Shown one piece after another: positions 1 to 12,044 of a stretch of DNA of 64,000 nt. A program made the position numbers and the translations under genes. Source of the DNA: Bimastos eiseni (taxonomy: Eukaryota > Annelida > Clitellata > Crassiclitellata > Lumbricidae); NCBI GenBank assembly GCA_959347315.1, contig OY365807.1, positions 59,063,884 to 59,127,883 of the forward strand, in the 5' to 3' direction. Positions within the stretch are counted from its first letter, which is position 1. Each line of letters starts with the position of its first letter. Below the pieces are notes generated by a model. The model did no database searches and had not been told where the DNA came from. It saw nothing but the letters and a program-made list of their open reading frames with translations.

Positions 1-826
1 ATCCATCCATCTATCCATCTGAAACCCCCTTCCACTCAATCTCCATCACTTTAAACAGACCACAGAAACCGATTCATATCAACGTCTCTTGCAAACCTTC
101 AAGACTAGTTTCTTACTTGACAACACCGACCAGATGTAATTGTCCCGTCAAACGAGATGACTTTTACTACCTCTTTCCACTCCGATTCATCTCCCTTCGT
201 GACAGATGAGACTTCAATTTCATCTCTGATTTTATCCGCAATTACGCCTCCGTTAAATTTACCAACTCCTTAATTTACTGGGAATTTTCTTGGAACCGCA
301 TCGAAGCGGTTGACATCTTGCCATCTTGATGAAAAGTAATGAAACGACCTTCAAGGCTTCTGCAACGGTCGACCAAAGACTCATTTCGTATTTACAACTA
401 TAACGTAAAGACAGACAGGCAGACAGACACAGACAGACACAGACAGACACAGACCGATAGTCTGATTGTCTGACACACAGACAGAAAGACGCACGCATGC
501 ATACGAGCGGATAGACAGACATACCAAGACCTAGAGCAATGCTAAGTGCGATGCTGGGTCTGGAAAATAATCAAATGGCTTAACGTTGAATAAGTTGCAA
601 AACTGTGTCAATATTTTATTATGGAATAATCGTGAAAAATAATCACTTGAATGGATGCCATGTGCTCATATTTTCAAATGATAGACCAAGTTACGAACGA
701 ATTGCTGTGAATGTAAGCTAGGAACTTCATTCATATTTTTTTAATTTAAATAAAAAAATGCACAAATTTCGTGAGCTGGGGTGGACCACTTAGAATCAGT
801 TCGAGAGCGCTGTGTTGAAAATCACT

Positions 827-1460
827 ATAGTTCAGAGAATTGATCAAAGAGTATTCTCCAGCCGAGGGTTGAAGAGTGGCTAACCTGTGGTATGCACCTA
901 TGATAATAATTGATAAATATGATACAATTATAAGTGTAATATAGGCTGCAATAATAATATTAGGCTTATTATAGTCGACGATTATAATACACGCGAAAAG
1001 TAATTGCGACAGTCCTTAACTGTTCAGAGATAGTAATTAAAGCTGTATCTATGGGATCTTATCTTATAAGATCTTATCCTATCTTATAGGACGAAGGTTG
1101 TATCTATAGCGCATGATGATTGGTTGGAAGATATCACTGAGTACTTGAAACCCACTCCTGATAGGCCTATTTTCAGCTTTTAAATGAGATTCCACAGGCT
1201 TATGACCCACCCTGTCAGCTGGACCCCAGGAAGCTCGTCTTACGCACGCAGGATGTCAGCCGTTAGAATTATTACATCATGGGAACGATGGCTCAGCTGG
1301 AGGAGTATATGTTAACAAAACAGCTGTTCAGAAACGGAGTCAAGACGGCTTTATAGATATATAGATAATGTCAATTAATATCATAGGCGCATACCACAGG
1401 TTAGCCCACTCTTTAACTCTCGGCTGGAGAATACTCTTTGATCGATTCTCTGAACCGATA
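827..1460. repeat. Foldback element with long inverted arms
   Basis: The segment 827-914 and the segment 1371-1460 are near-perfect reverse complements over about 88 bp (a handful of mismatches), including GTATTCTCCAGCCGAG and CTAACCTGTGGTATGC. The 456-bp centre shows no coding sequence. This is the structure of a foldback or MITE-type element. I did not find a clear target-site duplication. Confidence 0.75.
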
Positions 1461-2815
1461 ATATATAGATAATGTCTGACAATGGGAGTTGTGCTTTTTT
1501 TTCGATTGTTGACTTGAAGGAGACACTGGCGCCCTCTGTTGATTGGGAACCATTGGCGGATATGATTATGTATGCGGATAGATGATTTATTAGATAAAAA
1601 TGCTTGAGATTGGTTTATTGTGCTTCCGAATAAATATGGAGACACTCCAGGGTTCCATACGGTACACACTAGAACTTAGGAGGCTCTAGAAACCCTCTGT
1701 ATACGATAAGATGTCTGAATCTTGCACCAGAAGTACTTACATCCGTCTTCGGATCTTCTTTGTCTAACGACCATTCTGCCTGTTCTACTCAGCAAAATAT
1801 ATTCGTTGATGTAATCGCGAGAATTCCACAGTCTCCAAAAACGACAAATATTGGGATATATCGAACCTGCAGATATATTTCAGTTATATATATTATATTT
1901 ATACAGGCATTGCATACATACATATGCATACGTACGAACATGTGTAGTTAACTGATTATGTTGCCAAGCCCGGATCTAGACGTAGGCGAAGTAGACGACG
2001 GCCTACGTTGAAAAATTTCGCCACTTTTCAGAGACGGCACTTTTATTGAATTCAACTAAATAAATATGTATAGCGTTGGAAAATAATGTTTTTTTAGACC
2101 ACAATGTTCTAAATTATTTTCAAAAATAAATATTTTTCAATGAAATATATTTTCTCTTTTCAATAAATTATTATGGTTCATCTGCAAAACAATTGTGTAA
2201 TTTATGCTTCTAGTTTTTCTATGTCAGACTACGTGCTCAATAGAATATTTTCATATTTCGAATTTCAATGTACACCGCTCAGTATATTTAGCAAGTTAAT
2301 AGTGCTCAGAACCTCGTTGTGTTTTGTTCGTATTAAATTTTTTTGTGTGGGGCAGAAGCGGGGGGGGGGGGGGCAACGAAAAAACCATAGAACCGGACCT
2401 GTATGTTGCTATTGTAAAATTAGTTACAGAGGCGTAGCTAGGGTATTTTGCGTCCGGGGGCAAACTGCAGAATTGGCGCCCCTTTGGCCGTCCATATATG
2501 ATGTCACGCGCCTAGGGGATGGGACAAACCTTTGTGACGACGTGTGACGAGAGGAGGGGTCTAAGAAATGTGATATTACATCGTTATATTAAGCATCAAA
2601 ATGCGTTATTTTACTTTATAAATTTTCTCAATTAACAAGTTCCACTTAATTGACAATAATTACTTACAATTTCACATTACTAATTATGATAATTGCATTC
2701 TTAATTTTTGACTAGTTTACTTTGAGGCTCAGTGCCAATTTTTGGGCTTTGCAAATGAGGCAGTGGCGCGTTTCCCTATAGGCGCACTAGGCGCGCGCCT
2801 AGGGCCCCCTAATCG

Positions 2816-3080
2816 CAGGGGGCTCCCATATATCGAAAACATTAAATTTAAAAAATAACGTGAATTAATATAAATAACGTCTCGGGGGTCTCCAAATGAA
2901 TGAAAACATTTAATACAAAATGACATCTCAGAAGCCCCAAATGAGTAAAAACATTAACTACAATATAACGTCTCAAGGGCCCCCAAATGAATGAAATGAT
3001 TTCACACAAAATAACATCTCAGGGACGGTGAAGGACCTCTGAACAAATGAAAACTTTTATACAAAATACCATGTCTCACG
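2816..3080 (+). repeat. 45-bp degenerate tandem array
   Basis: Units spaced about 45 bp share the pattern ACRTCTC-GGG-CCCCAAATGA followed by AAAACATT. Markers fall at 2878, 2923, 2968, 3014 and about 3069, with one more diverged unit upstream. Confidence 0.7.
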
Positions 3081-4389
3081 CCTTAAATATTTTAAATATA
3101 ATAATTTATATTCTCTATTTATGCAGCTAAACATTCACACGACAAGTCTAGTGTTGTAATTCATAAATGCTTTGTTAATGTGAATATCAATCGGCTCGAT
3201 TAGCTGTGTTGGTAAGAGCGAAGGCTGTGTTTTCAGCCTCTTCCCCACCAGAAGCTGGCTCACTGTTTAATTAAGTGAAATGTTTAAATAAACTAAGTTG
3301 TGTATTTCGATATTTGATGAAATGACGTGACGTCACATATCTCAGACTCTTCCCCTTCGTCACAAATCGTCACAGATGTATGATCCTTCCAATGAGTGCG
3401 TGACATCATTTATAGACGGCCTCTTAGACTCAGTGTATAAATTCAGAGGCCCCCAAAATGCTTGCGCCTAGGGTCCCGTTTTCTGTAAACGCGCCTCTGA
3501 ATTGAGAATGGAGAATCATAAAGTTTGAATTGTTTCAAGTTATTATCAAAGACTTTTTTTTATAAATGTAATGATTCTACCAGGCTTTTCATCTTGTGGA
3601 ATGCATATATTAAGTGTAATATTTCTACTATATCTATTTTTCATTGACCCTATATAGTATTAAGTATTTCTATAGTTATTAACACTTTTTTGGTAATAAT
3701 ATGAAAAAGTGCATATAAAATTCTGGACATCTGGCTTTTTCGGGGCGCAGAGCTTTGTGACGTCATATATGAGGGGTCTAAGATTTATGTAGCGACGTAT
3801 GACGAGGGCTGGGGTCATAATTTGTCCAAAAATAATCAATAAGCCCGATTCCTGTTCTGTATACTGAAAGGTTTTGCAAATATATTATAATCTAGACAAA
3901 ACTGAAGACAGTTAACAACTCGAAGATAACCTACTTAGCTTATTAGTGGCATTAATTGCTAGTTTAAACATATTTTTTCATCCCAGTTAAGCCTTCTGAT
4001 TATGCATCAATTCCTCTTCCTTATATAGGCCAAATAACTGATTGCGATTTTAGGCATCTATTTGTGTTCGATACGGACGTGAAGAATTCCTCGAATCATT
4101 CCAATTAGATAACACGGATATGCATTAATTATTCAAACCATTCTGTCAGATGGAGTCTGTCTAGAATAATTATAGGCGACGTAATTTATCAATATTCACA
4201 ATAGTGGGCGGAACCTTTGGTTAATCAATCAACATAACTTGTGAATATTAATGTTGGCAGGTGGTGATCTTGGTGTAAAAGGTAAATAAGGTACCTTTTG
4301 AATATTCATGCTGGAATAGACGCGAGATTATGGTGGTCTGTAGCCTATTGATAATAACCAATGTGATTTATGCATATTCATAATGGCAG

Positions 4390-4536
4390 GTGGAGACTAT
4401 TGGGGACGCTTACATGGTCGTCGGGGGTTTTCCCGTCTTCACGCCACGTCATGCAGACGTCGTCATTTCAATGGCGTTCGAGATGATTCGGGCCTCGCAG
4501 TCTGTCTTTTCACCAGTCAACCATCTTCCACTTCAG
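4390..4536 (+). CDS. Guanylyl cyclase catalytic exon A
   Basis: The exon is 49 codons, phase 0 at both ends, with a GGCAG acceptor and a GTTCCT donor. It begins with the [13 protein letters not shown] core and ends at NHLPLQ, so it joins in frame to VRIGVHSGG of the next exon. The donor is weak. Inverted simple repeats (CAGA/TCTG) start about 60 bp downstream. Confidence 0.85.
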
Positions 4537-7500
4537 GTTCCTTATAGTGGCTTTCTTCCGTCTGTGTATCTGGGAAAGAGAGAGGCAGGCAGGCAGTCAG
4601 GCATTTGGACAGACGGACATGCAGACAGACAGACAGACACACCGAGATTAGAAGGAAGGAGAAAGAGGGAGGGGAGAGAGAAAGAAAGAGAGGGAGGTCG
4701 CTGTAAGTATAAAGATTCGATTTAATCTAGGTTGTTTATTTGTCCAAATGTCAAATATCTGTCTGTTTGTCTGTCTGACTGTCTGTCTGTCTGGCTGGCT
4801 GTCCGCTTGCCTGCCAAATAACCTATCAATGCACACACAAGAATTCGAACCCGTATAACTGTCGATCATCGCTATCGTCGTGCATGTCAATAATACGCCG
4901 TGGATCTATAAACCGCTTCAAAAACCTAACGATTTAGACACACGCGGATGAATACAGTCTATTTCTCGGACTGTTACTTTTTATAGTGCCATTATATTTG
5001 CATAAAAATGGCCGATGACACTTAACCGTTCATCTTTTATTCTGGTTGTTCAAGGGTAAAGTGTGATTTACAGACGTTTACTGTATACAGTCATGGTTGT
5101 TATTGGGCCATAAAATGGTTTAGTGATAGTGCCATATAACTGTAAATGATCCATTTACCGTTAGAGGCGCTCTTGTCCGGTCGATTAAGTTGCTGTTGAG
5201 GTTACAAATCATTAAGTGTTAGTCCTTTTGCAATATAATTACCCATAATACACCGCGAGCGTTGAACTCCATTCGTAAGCTGTCTTATAGCAGTGGCTGA
5301 CTCCGACATCAATTCTTATCTCTGTGGTTAGCTGGGATGGGCCAACTGCTTGATTTGTAATCGTACTCGAAAATTCGACATTTCCATAGCGCCCACAAAA
5401 GCGAAGTCGCGGGAACCAGCTTATGCACAGGCGCTTGGTCAAAACAAAATCGATATGTAAAGGTCAATGTCCAGAGAATCAGGGAGGCAGTCAGGCGGCT
5501 ACGGTGGATGGTGATTGAGGCGGGGTTGGGGTGGAATCAGGATAGGATTCGTGAAAAAGCATTGCTTTCAGTTCAGAGTGAAATACTTGTGGTGAGATAG
5601 CAAGAGGCGAGGATTTGGTGAGTATGTAGGATGGATCGAATAATTTGTCGTAATGCTAGAGTTTTTTTTCCAAAGAGGCGGGACAGTAATGGATATAGAG
5701 CAATTTGCAAATCTAAGTGCATGATGGGGTGACGGAAGGGCGGAGCGGTGTGAGGGTGGAAGAAGAACGGGTTGAACGATGTGGTTGACTCGTGAACAAC
5801 TGACGGAGATATGTGGGCTGTGCGGATTGCAGTGTGTTGTAGGTGAGTGAAATGACCTTATATTCGATCCGTTCAGGTATTTTGAGCCAGTGGAGGGATT
5901 TGAGGGCAGAAGTGAACAGATTTGGTGGTGCTTTGGGATTCTGATTATAGCATTGGGGAGAGCATACTGAATAGCTTGGAGGCGGGTTTTTTAGGTTATG
6001 ACGCTGTTTTGGTTTTGATAATTGCTCTCTGTTTAACTAGTTTAACCAGTCTAGAAATGTCGTGTTTTTTCTACTAAAAACGACGGCGAGAATATATGTG
6101 TTTTGAATGTGGCATTTTCTCCCTGATTGCCCGAGTCATCACGGTACTTGGTGATTAATACAAGCACTAATGGCGCCTCTGGCGGTAGGGAAATATTGAC
6201 GTATCACCGTGACTGCACGGGCGATCAGGTGGCACCAGAGAACATTGAACAACGATTAGACCTAAAAAGGCTACACGAAATATCATTAATGGGCATCGCC
6301 CAAGTAAAAACAGACACGTATATAGTGTAACGTATTTTCTGAAAGTATAGAAGTCATTATGAATTGAAATATTCAAAATTAAATTGAATACCCTCGATTA
6401 GTGCAAGGTTTAAAAATGCAAACGAGTTACTGTATACAGTTGGGCCTAAAAATCCGGGGTTCCTATAATTTCACGCATCTTGGTTATTATTTATTGCTTT
6501 GGAGATAAATTTACAATCTCAATTATTATTACAGTCATCGTCATCATCAATGTCATCATCTTCATCGTCGTCGTCATTGTCATCATCGTCATCTTCATCG
6601 TTGTCGTCATCGTCAATGTCATCATCATTGTCATCGCCATCATCGTCATCTCATCTTCATCGTCATTGTCATCATCATCAAGCCATTAGGAAACTAGTAC
6701 TAACCCTACATAGATTGTGATAAAAAAATAGCCACCTATAATAAGATCTCATTATGTCAACCCGCTTTCTGCATCTCCACAAAACGAACTAATATTCAAA
6801 GTTCGCCTCCTTCCTTATCTATCGACTGACTTTTGACTGTAAGTATTATCTACAGAAAAGATTCAGATTTCTAATCTACACTTTTTATTAAATTCAAACA
6901 GAAACAATATCAACTCGAATCGTAAAGATCGACGAAAGAGCACACAACGTTAATCGTCCATTTAATGCTAAACTCGAACACACTATTACAAATTTGCTAG
7001 TCAGCATCTATTTTAAAGTTCGCGCGCGCTGACATCATCACGTGCATAGCCGGCCTCCTTAGGCCGACCTAGCGCCTGAAAATCGATCGTCGCTTAGCAA
7101 CTTAAAATCTGCGCGCAGCGCCTACGCTCTGCATTAATATATCTTGACTGATATTTATATACTAACAATTTATACGATCTAAGCTAAACAGTGTTCAACA
7201 TACGTTCACACATTACATCGTTGTTATTATGTAAAAAAGCAATAGTTCATATAGAGAGCACTGTTTAGCATATGCATCAGAAGGAGTTGTGATTGGTTGT
7301 TGTTTGTGTGACGTAGGTGAGGATCGGTGTGCATTCGGGTGGGTGTGTTGCTGGCGTCGTTGGTTACGTCATGCCTCGCTATTGCCTCTTTGGACGAACG
7401 GTGGCTCTGGCCAATCAAATGGAGACACTCAGCGAACCAGATATGATCAACATCAGCGAGGACACACTCAGGTAGACAGAGACACCTATCGACATCTAGC

Positions 7501-9252
7501 GCCCGGTTCCTGCAGTCACTCGCCGTGGTTCCACGCATAATCACGACCATGGCAAATTCTTCTTCTTCTCCTCCTCCTCCCCTTCGTCGCCTTCCTCCTC
7601 TTACTCCTCCTTCTCCTCATACCCATCTTTCCTCCATCTTCGCTTCTCCCCTCCTGCTTCTTCCTCATCGTCCTTAAACTTATCGTCATCATCTGAATGA
7701 ACAGCATGGGCATTCAGTCCTTCATGACGCGGAATGAACGCCCTTTCTACCTCCACGATTCTCCTGTGCAAGTATCGAATGACTTACCGAGTTAGCGACT
7801 GATTTCACGACTTTGTCTATATGCAATTAACGCTGGATCCAACAAGCAGATTTGGCCTAACCGGCTTAACATAGTGGCTTATAATGCATTTATTTTCTGA
7901 ATTTGATTGATGTCCCTTTTAGGTGCATTTCGGTTCCCGATGTTTACCAGTTCGAAGAGAACCTCAGCGTACCTCAGGATCTACCATGCCGAAGCTTCTT
8001 CATTTCTCAGACGCCTGCCAGTCCAGTCCTGCACACCCTGGACCTGCCCGTCCCGCGTGGCCTGTTCCGCACCCCAGTGGCCACTCCACAAAGCTCTCCC
8101 TCTCGACACGCCTCTCGCCAAACCACACCACACGTTTTCCCCGAAGAAAACAAATCCACGCCCCGAGCCTCGCCAACAAGGCACGGTTCAGAGCAGGACC
8201 CGTCAAACTCGTGCTGCCCGCACAATTTTACGAAGACCACGCCCAACATTTCGCCTTTCCGACACGCCCACAACGAAGCCACGCCCAACGGTCTGCTCTT
8301 CCGATATTCCCCAAATCAAACCTCGTCAAACGGTTCGCTCTTCCAATACCCTCCCACCAAGGCCACGCCCAACGGTTCGCCATGTAGTCACGCCTCCGGT
8401 ACAGCTTCGTCCAATGACACGCCGTCGTTAAGTGCGGCAATCGCGTACAGCAAGGGGGCGTGCATCGCGGAGGAATATGGATTCCCGCATCAAGTTCACC
8501 AACGGAATTTCCAAAATAGTCCGGAACTAGCCAAAGATAGATACAATGCGCTGTTCAGTTGTTCGACATCTATTCGTCGCAATGTATGTCAATCATGCGT
8601 TAACCACGCCCCCAAGATCCATCTCAATGACTTACCAGTGGATGCAAATACCGCCCACAGCCGATGTGCGGTGGAACAGATCACCAGTATCGGCCAATCA
8701 TATAACAGTACCAACGACAACAGCCATTCACGTCAGAGTAATGGTGGCAACGTCCAATCACCTTCAAGTAGAAACGACCAATCATCTTCCGTCTCCGCCC
8801 CCTCGGCGTCTAGAAGCTATTCGTGGTGTTGTTTCTCGATGGATTCCAGCAGACACGGACCTAACGTCAATCCGACGTCAGTTCTAAATATAGATTCATT
8901 GACGTCAGTCCTACAAGGAGAAAAGCTACCCAAGAATAATCATCGCTATGACAGCTGCGTGGCGCCACCTACCGAATGCCCTCAAACAAAACCCCGAAGA
9001 TTATGGGAAACTCGGAGTACCAAGACTCCGCAATGTGGCCGTGCAAACGTTCTACATCGTCTATCGAAAGACGAACTACAACGAATCAAGCAAAACTCTC
9101 GCCTTGTGATATACTTTCGACCACAGGCGCGATCCATGTCGCCATCTAGCGAACGGTCAAGTAGCGACGACGACAGACGACGTAGTGTATCGGTCTGGAG
9201 CTTCCGCGACGTAAACGAGTTCGTCTGTTCAGAAGCAGGCGACCAACGATAA
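4390..9252 (+). CDS. Guanylyl cyclase, 3' part (soluble/alpha-like catalytic domain plus long C-terminal tail)
   Basis: Three exons join in phase: 4390-4536, 7317-7471 and 7923-9252 (stop TAA). The first two encode much of a class III cyclase catalytic domain, from [13 protein letters not shown] through [15 protein letters not shown] to [16 protein letters not shown]. The Asp of GDAY is a metal ligand in this family, and the Glu of VETIGD and Cys of RYCLFG are the guanine-selecting residues, so the substrate is probably GTP. The family's transition-state Asn/Arg pair is replaced (TVALANQM instead of the usual TVNTASRM), as in alpha subunits of soluble guanylyl cyclase, which work as heterodimers. 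The last exon adds about 440 residues of low-complexity tail. Exons for the N-terminal sensor and the first half of the catalytic domain are not in this window and should lie to the left. A NIT-domain or other atypical cyclase is an alternative identity. Confidence 0.82.
4537..7316. other. Guanylyl cyclase intron, no exon seen
   Basis: The intron holds CAGA repeats (4585-4640) followed by their inverse TCTG repeats (4756-4815), and a TCATCG trinucleotide tract (6530-6690). A short GC-richer stretch with several palindromic hexamers lies at 7020-7130. The trinucleotide tract produces Ser-rich open frames that are not genes. Confidence 0.6.
7317..7471 (+). CDS. Guanylyl cyclase catalytic exon B
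   Basis: The exon is preceded by GACGTAG and followed by GTAGAC, and ends in phase 2. It encodes [23 protein letters not shown], then [14 protein letters not shown] and INISEDTLR, which align throughout with the second half of class III cyclase domains. The match to alpha-type soluble cyclases (FGNNVTLANK in the known family) is closer than to receptor cyclases. Confidence 0.85.
7923..9252 (+). CDS. Guanylyl cyclase terminal exon: long disordered tail
   Basis: A single 1330-nt exon follows a TCCCTTTTAG acceptor and supplies the one base needed to complete the Arg codon split from exon B. After [15 protein letters not shown] the sequence turns into a Ser/Thr/Pro/Asn/His-rich tail. Residues about 60-180 of the exon hold roughly seven degenerate copies of a 16-17 residue unit of the type ATPNGSPFRHA. 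No recognised domain is visible. The DNA is markedly richer in C than its flanks, and other frames stay open for 150-175 codons in the repeat part, which is an expected side effect of the repeat. The stop at 9250-9252 is followed by AT-rich 3' sequence, with AATAAA near 9765. Confidence 0.7.
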
Positions 9253-10156
9253 GGAAAAAACGACTGATAATAATATTGTATTTTCGTTTGTTCAATTCAA
9301 ATTGACAAATCGATGTATGATTACATGATGTAGTAGTAAAAGATGATTTAAACAAGCTAAGTAGGAGTCGAGACTAACCGTCTGGCAGTGTGCAAGGCGG
9401 CTATATTTACTACTATTAACTTCACTAACGCCACATAGCGAAGGGATGGAATAGTCAACCTTATGGGGCGTCTTTCTAAATCATCGTGCCAGCGTGGCAC
9501 CAGTCTAAAGCGTTTATAACGATAAATTCGTCTGACCTTTCTTCTGTAATTACTCCAATTTAATTGAGTTACACGTTACAAAGTGGTAGGCCTACTGTAA
9601 ACTGTAACAAGTAAGTAAGTACATTCTCTTTGAGAACCAATTGCTAACTGCATTTTGGTTCAGCCTACATTTTGAAGTAATCAATATTAAATCATCAAAT
9701 ACTAAATGTTCGCGTGCTACAGGAACTGGTATGTATCAATGGCTACTCTAAAATAAGCTTTCAAATAAAATCACTCTAATAGGGCACTATTATCACAATC
9801 CATAAACTTATCCCATTTATAAATTTTAGAATGTAAACAAATGAAATTGTAAAGTGCTATATAAAATGTTTGGTCTGATTTTTGTTCTTAACTGGAGTGC
9901 CAGCTGAAAAGAAGCTATAGTGATTTCTTTATTTTCAAATTTGTGTCTATTTGTTTTAATGAATAATTTATTTATTTTATAAAAAATTTCTTAAACTTTA
10001 TTTTAAAATATATTTATTAATTTACAACGCCGATAGCAGTAAACGATTTTAATGGCGAAATATTTACCGTTGGCGCGTTACTTATTGCATTCTGGACATC
10101 CGGGTTTTTCGGAGCGATCAGAGCTTTGTGACGTCGTATTTGAGGGGTCATGCCAT

Positions 10157-10206
<50 letters not shown>

Positions 10207-12044
10207 GCTTTATTGTTCATGAACGAAACACATGACACATATATAACATAATAACAATACAGTAACTAAACATGCAGTGAACAATGGGATACCCCAAAGG
10301 AACGGACCGTTCCGCTAATACATGTCGCCCATAGCTCTTAGTTGCTCTCATAAAGCAACATAACGACGTGTTACGAAGGAAGAGGAGGGGGTAAAAAATC
10401 GTCCAAAATTGTGTTACGTCATTTATGGAAGGCCCACAGGAAAGTCTTAAGGGCGTCTCCGAAACTGGCAAGGTGAGAGAGTCAGTAATTCGAAGGGCAT
10501 GGACTGGAGTGGAAAAGAGTTTCAAACTGAAGGGCAACATAGGCAAAGCTTATCGACTGGGCGCGATCAGAGCGCATGCGCGGAACAACAAGAAGGCCGC
10601 GAGTGGAAGTTTGGAAGATCGTAACGAGACCCCAGATGTCTGTTTAGCTTCAATTTCATATTCGCTTGGAGTCGGAGAGTGTTATACCCAGTCACTCAGG
10701 CACATGCTCACATTGCTCAGCGTACGAATGGACTCTCAAATAAAATCTTATTAATTGACGCCTTACATGCTTTAACACCATGTAGGCCTACACACCACTA
10801 ACACTACTCCCTGAAACACCAAACCGCATTTTCATTATATTGCCAAATGTTACTGTGTCAACCCATCAAACATTGCTGTTTAATATAATATACCATCCAG
10901 AAAGGCTACTTTTAGCAATTACTGTGAATCGTCTCGTCTTGGGGCACCCTACCCTATTATGCACAGCCACACATTCAGTATGCGTATTAGATACAAATAT
11001 CAAAAAGACCAAGCAACTATAGAGAGGTAGACGAGGAGTATTGACATTTTATTTTGTCGTAGCTTACGCGTTGTTCAAGTTGTTTGCTCAGTTAAGTTAC
11101 ATCAACAACGCCATCCTATGAATAATTATGAGCATTGAGATTGACGGGTCACGTGAGCGCTCATTATACAGCGCATAGCTGCGCCTATCCGAATATCCGT
11201 CTCACCAGTGTAGGAATTCGAATCGTGCAGCCATCTATCAAGTTTTAACTCATTGAACGGACTATCTACCTGTCTTTGTGTCTCCCTCAATCTCTTCCTT
11301 CATCCTCTTCCTTCTTCACTTTCTCTATCTCCTTCTCCTAATCGCTCTATCTCCGTCGTTGAAGAATAGATTCGTTCTCTTCCCACTCCACATGCCAACA
11401 AGGCATATTATAGAAATATATATTTTATGCATGTATCCCAGCTGCCCCATCTCCGGTCAACAACTGTCCTACCTCGTCGTCGGAAGAGACATTGCCCTTT
11501 GACATCATTAGTTCCGCTACATTTACGCGTCAGATTTCCAGAATATGACACAGCCGAGTACAAATTGTGAGAAATTCTTACACGTTTAGGCATCAAAATG
11601 AAATCTTATAAGCAATGAGTCAATGTAACATTTACTGCGATGGCAGCTTTAAATTTAGGGGCGTCATAGTTGGCCCAAAAGGGGCGTGGGAGGAAGATTT
11701 TATTGGGGACCTCAAACAATGCTTGAGCACCCCAGCTCAAACATTGGCGGTGCTCAAGTTACCAGGGCTCCAATGGATCGACGCCTGTGGTGTATTGATT
11801 GGTTGCCACGGTAGCAGCGGCATTAAGAATACACTGAGGCTTGAGATAATTGGACGAAGAAAGACCAATGCATACAGCATGTCCAAAGTCCACCAGAAAG
11901 CATATAATTCATGGCGTGGACTATAGTAGTTGTACCATTTTCCTGAACAAATCACAGTCTGCCTGCACAGCATGCAGGCACAACCTAATACGTTTAGAAA
12001 GAGTAGAAAGTCTAGGTTCATGAATTACGATAAACAATTTTGTG
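9253..12044. other. Intergenic region between the cyclase and SH3D19 ends
   Basis: The genes converge here. AATAAA near 9765 may serve the cyclase. The region holds a dispersed element fragment at 10089-10420 interrupted by an ATCA-tailed insertion, and repeat-like GGGGCGT-rich sequence at 11640-11830. No gene is supported; the short frames lack homology. Confidence 0.5.
10089..10420. mobile_element. Dispersed element split by a second insertion
   Basis: TTCTGGACATCCGGGTTTTT at about 10090 and AACGACGTGTTACGA at about 10361 correspond to the continuous copy at 3719-3800 (TTCTGGACATCTGGC.., GCGACGTATGACGA). Between them about 200 bp, starting with (ATCA)n at 10160-10205, are absent from that copy. 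This is a nested insertion, probably a retroposon tail in minus orientation. Confidence 0.55.

Larger units (their letters stand above)
1..4389. other. Left flank / cyclase intron, repeat-rich, no exon recognised
   Basis: No coding exon could be supported. The content is: an AGAC microsatellite (413-470), the foldback element at 827-1460, a G-run at 2360-2372, fragments of a dispersed element with the signature TTTGTGACGACGTGTGACGA (2490-2550, 3320-3420 inverted, 3719-3830), and a 45-bp tandem array. It is probably an intron or 5' flank of the guanylyl cyclase gene. Confidence 0.5.

Noticed and set aside
413..470. Direct repeats reminiscent of a CRISPR array
   Set aside because: Plain AGAC microsatellite in a eukaryotic genome; no spacer structure.
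4390..4536. Orphan cyclase exon (considered as a relic)
   Set aside because: The next catalytic segment was found at 7317-7471 in matching phase, so it belongs to a gene rather than an isolated fragment.
6480..6720. Ser-rich and Ile/Val-rich frames
   Set aside because: Generated by the TCATCG trinucleotide tract in a cyclase intron.
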